Assembly (NCBI RefSeq): GCF_029263155.1
Contig: NZ_JAJCYB010000099.1
Location: 62,001 to 126,000, forward strand
Source: Pseudonocardia sp.
GTDB lineage: Bacteria > Actinomycetota > Actinomycetes > Mycobacteriales > Pseudonocardiaceae
DNA length: 64,000 nt
Direction: 5' to 3'
In this document: positions 62,459-64,000 of the stretch, in pieces
Layout: each line of letters starts with the position of its first letter
Position numbering within the stretch: the first letter of the stretch is position 1
Position numbers and translations under genes: made by a program
Notes under the pieces: model-generated
The model's input: only the letters and a program-made list of their open reading frames with translations
Told to the model about the DNA's origin: nothing
Databases searched by the model: none

Positions 62459-63817
62459 GTGTCGAACGACGCCTTTCGCGACCTGTCCCAGAACCCGCTG
62501 ATCCAGCGCCTCGGGGTGCCGCGCATCCCGGTGCTGCGCCGCCACACCGTCGGCGCCCCGCTGCTCGACGGGCCCGCGCTCGTCGGGTCGGTCGGCTCCG
62601 GGCGCTTCGCCGACCCCGTCCGCGCCCTGCTCAAGGACGCCGACGTGCCCGACGGCGACGGCCGGCTCGCCGCGGTGGTGCTCGACGCCACCGCAGCGCG
62701 CACCGTCGACGACCTCGCGGCCGTGCAGGAGTTCCTCACGCCCGCGGTCCGCAGGCTGGCCCCGAACGGGCGGTTGCTGCTGCTCGGACCGGGAGGGGCT
62801 CCGGCCGGTCCCGCCGCCGGCACCGGCGACGTGGAGGCCGCCGCCGTGGCCCAGGCCCTCGACGGGATCGTGCGGTCGGCCGCGAAGGAGGTACGGGCCG
62901 GAGCCACCGCGAACCTGCTGGTCGTCGACCCGGACGCGCCGCCCGCCGCGGTCGACTCGTCGGTGCGGTTCTTCCTCTCCGGCCGCTCCGCGTACGTCGA
63001 CGGGCAGGTGGTGCGCGTCGCGACGCCGGTCGGGCCCGCGCGGGACCCGATCGGCATGGACGACCCCACCGACGACGTCCACCCGCTCGCCGGACGCGTC
63101 GCCGTGGTCACCGGGGCGGCGCGCGGGATCGGCGCGGCCATCGCCGACACCCTCGCCCGCGACGGCGCGCGCGTGGTCGCCGTCGACGTCCCCGCCGCGG
63201 GAGAGGCGCTGGCGGGGGTGGCCAACCGCACCGGCGGCACCGCGCTGGCACTCGACATCACCGCGGCGGACGCCACCGGCCGGCTGCTCGCGCACCTGGC
63301 CGAACGCCACGGACGCGTCGACGTCATGGTGCACAACGCCGGGATCACCCGCGACAAGCTGCTGGCCAACATGGACGCCGACCGGTGGAACGCGGTACTC
63401 GCGGTCAACCTGCGTGCACAGCTGGCGATCAACGCCGCGCTGCGCGACGGTGACCTGCTCTCCGACTCCGGCCGCATCGTCTGCGTCGCCTCGACCAGCG
63501 GCATCGCCGGCAACCGCGGCCAGACCAACTACGCCGCGAGCAAGGCCGGCGTGATCGGGATGGTGCGGGCGCCGGCGCCGGGGCTGGCCGCGCGGGGGGC
63601 GACGATCAACGCGGTCGCGCCCGGGTTCATCGAGACCGAGATGACCGCGAGGATGCCGCTGGGCACCCGCGAGGCCGGGCGCCGGATCAACAGCCTGCGC
63701 CAGGGCGGGCTGCCGGTCGACGTCGCGGAGACCGTCGGCTGGCTCGGGCTGGCCGAGAGCGGCGGAGTGACCGGGCAGGTCGTGCGCGTGTGCGGCCAGA
63801 GCCTGATCGGAGCCTGA
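62459..63817 (+). CDS. fabG4: high-molecular-weight 3-oxoacyl reductase (FabG4-like)
   Basis: A 452-residue short-chain dehydrogenase of the long FabG type, matching the roughly 454-residue mycobacterial FabG4 (Rv0242c). The N-terminal 200 residues form a flavodoxin-like domain. The C-terminal catalytic domain has VTGAARGIGAAIADTLA, NAGITRDKLL, the catalytic Ser of ASTSGIAGN and YAASKAG. It reduces 3-oxoacyl thioesters with NADH. The GTG start is preceded by CTGGAG. It precedes the HtdX-like gene, as in mycobacteria. Confidence 0.93.
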   Translation: MSNDAFRDLSQNPLIQRLGVPRIPVLRRHTVGAPLLDGPALVGSVGSGRFADPVRALLKDADVPDGDGRLAAVVLDATAARTVDDLAAVQEFLTPAVRRLAPNGRLLLLGPGGAPAGPAAGTGDVEAAAVAQALDGIVRSAAKEVRAGATANLLVVDPDAPPAAVDSSVRFFLSGRSAYVDGQVVRVATPVGPARDPIGMDDPTDDVHPLAGRVAVVTGAARGIGAAIADTLARDGARVVAVDVPAAGEALAGVANRTGGTALALDITAADATGRLLAHLAERHGRVDVMVHNAGITRDKLLANMDADRWNAVLAVNLRAQLAINAALRDGDLLSDSGRIVCVASTSGIAGNRGQTNYAASKAGVIGMVRAPAPGLAARGATINAVAPGFIETEMTARMPLGTREAGRRINSLRQGGLPVDVAETVGWLGLAESGGVTGQVVRVCGQSLIGA

Positions 63818-63820
63818 GCC

Positions 63821-64000
63821 GTGTCCCTGGCCCCGCTATACCTCAAGGCCGCGGTGGGCGCGGTCGGACCGCGGTCCTCGACCCTGCCGGACACCGAGCT
63901 GGTGCGCGGCGCGACGACGGTCGACCGCGCGCACCTCGCCGAGTACGCCCGCGTCTGCGGGTTCCGCAACTCCGACGCGCTGCCGCCCACCTACCCGCAC
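63821..64000 (+). CDS. htdX: MaoC-like dehydratase, HtdX-type, 3' end beyond window
   Basis: The first 60 codons of a protein starting at a GTG three bases after the FabG4 stop. The start MSLAPLYLKAAVGAVG and the segment HLAEYARVCGFRNSD ... LPPTYPH resemble the N-terminus of mycobacterial HtdX (Rv0241c), an (R)-hydroxyacyl dehydratase acting after FabG4. The catalytic hydratase motif is not yet reached. The gene order supports the call. Confidence 0.75.
   Translation, partial: MSLAPLYLKAAVGAVGPRSSTLPDTELVRGATTVDRAHLAEYARVCGFRNSDALPPTYPH

Overview
This is a very GC-rich actinobacterial chromosome segment, dense in ATGA/GTGA stop-start overlaps and GTG starts. WhiB and GlxR/CRP regulators, MarP, a paa cluster and mycobacterial-type lipid genes point to Pseudonocardiales, most likely Pseudonocardia or a close relative. 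The genus is inferred from gene content and general recollection, not from a search. No rRNA, tRNA, CRISPR array, transposase or phage gene was seen.

Region 1 (1-15925) matches, in content and largely in relative orientation, the M. tuberculosis block Rv3671c-Rv3681c as I remember it: whiB4, two ArsA-like ATPases, a DUF4177 mini-protein, RidA, an MBL hydrolase, crp, a small membrane protein, nth, a membrane thioredoxin, a CoA-type NUDIX hydrolase and marP. Local additions are a tandem pair of related unknown proteins (4374-6879), a Gfo/Idh/MocA oxidoreductase, a second NUDIX hydrolase and an MFS transporter. The genes suggest redox and acid-stress maintenance plus DNA and nucleotide repair.

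Region 2 (15936-24934) holds purA with a divergent unknown gene, a PlsC-type acyltransferase, a single-domain ABC-F-like ATPase, and the urease operon ureABC-ureFGD. The operon has no ureE and is split by a small antisense membrane gene. A BLUF blue-light receptor converges on ureD.

Region 3 (25014-34376) is a phenylacetate degradation locus: paaZ and paaK on the minus strand, a paaG-like isomerase with a TetR (PaaR-like) regulator, then paaABCDE. Three related palindromic sites precede the three transcription units. Region 4 (34434-39817) is an aromatic-acid module: extradiol dioxygenase, FAD monooxygenase, AAHS-type transporter and two IclR regulators with palindromes upstream.

Region 5 (39860-57513) is mixed: a DrrAB-like exporter, a Gfo/Idh/MocA oxidoreductase, an AraC regulator, a bifunctional-nuclease-family protein, a TPM-domain membrane protein, a YczE-like membrane protein, a Bcr/CflA-type MFS pump, a DapC-like aminotransferase, an FdhF/YdeP-like molybdoenzyme, a MacAB-like export system, an SRPBCC protein and a MOSC protein. 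Region 6 (57659-64000) has a DUF998 membrane protein and a fatty-acid cluster: acyl-CoA oxidase-like enzyme, TetR, thiolase, FabG4-type reductase, and an HtdX/MaoC dehydratase cut by the window end.

The most unusual feature is a 77-bp tandem repeat (14507-14730). Each copy carries a ribosome binding site and an ATG, so the repeats form tiny ORFs joined by ATGA overlaps that hand translation from the NUDIX gene to marP. Several dispersed inverted-repeat families sit in other intergenic gaps. Many first genes have a TAnnnT box 6-7 nt before the start codon and no Shine-Dalgarno, which suggests widespread leaderless transcription.
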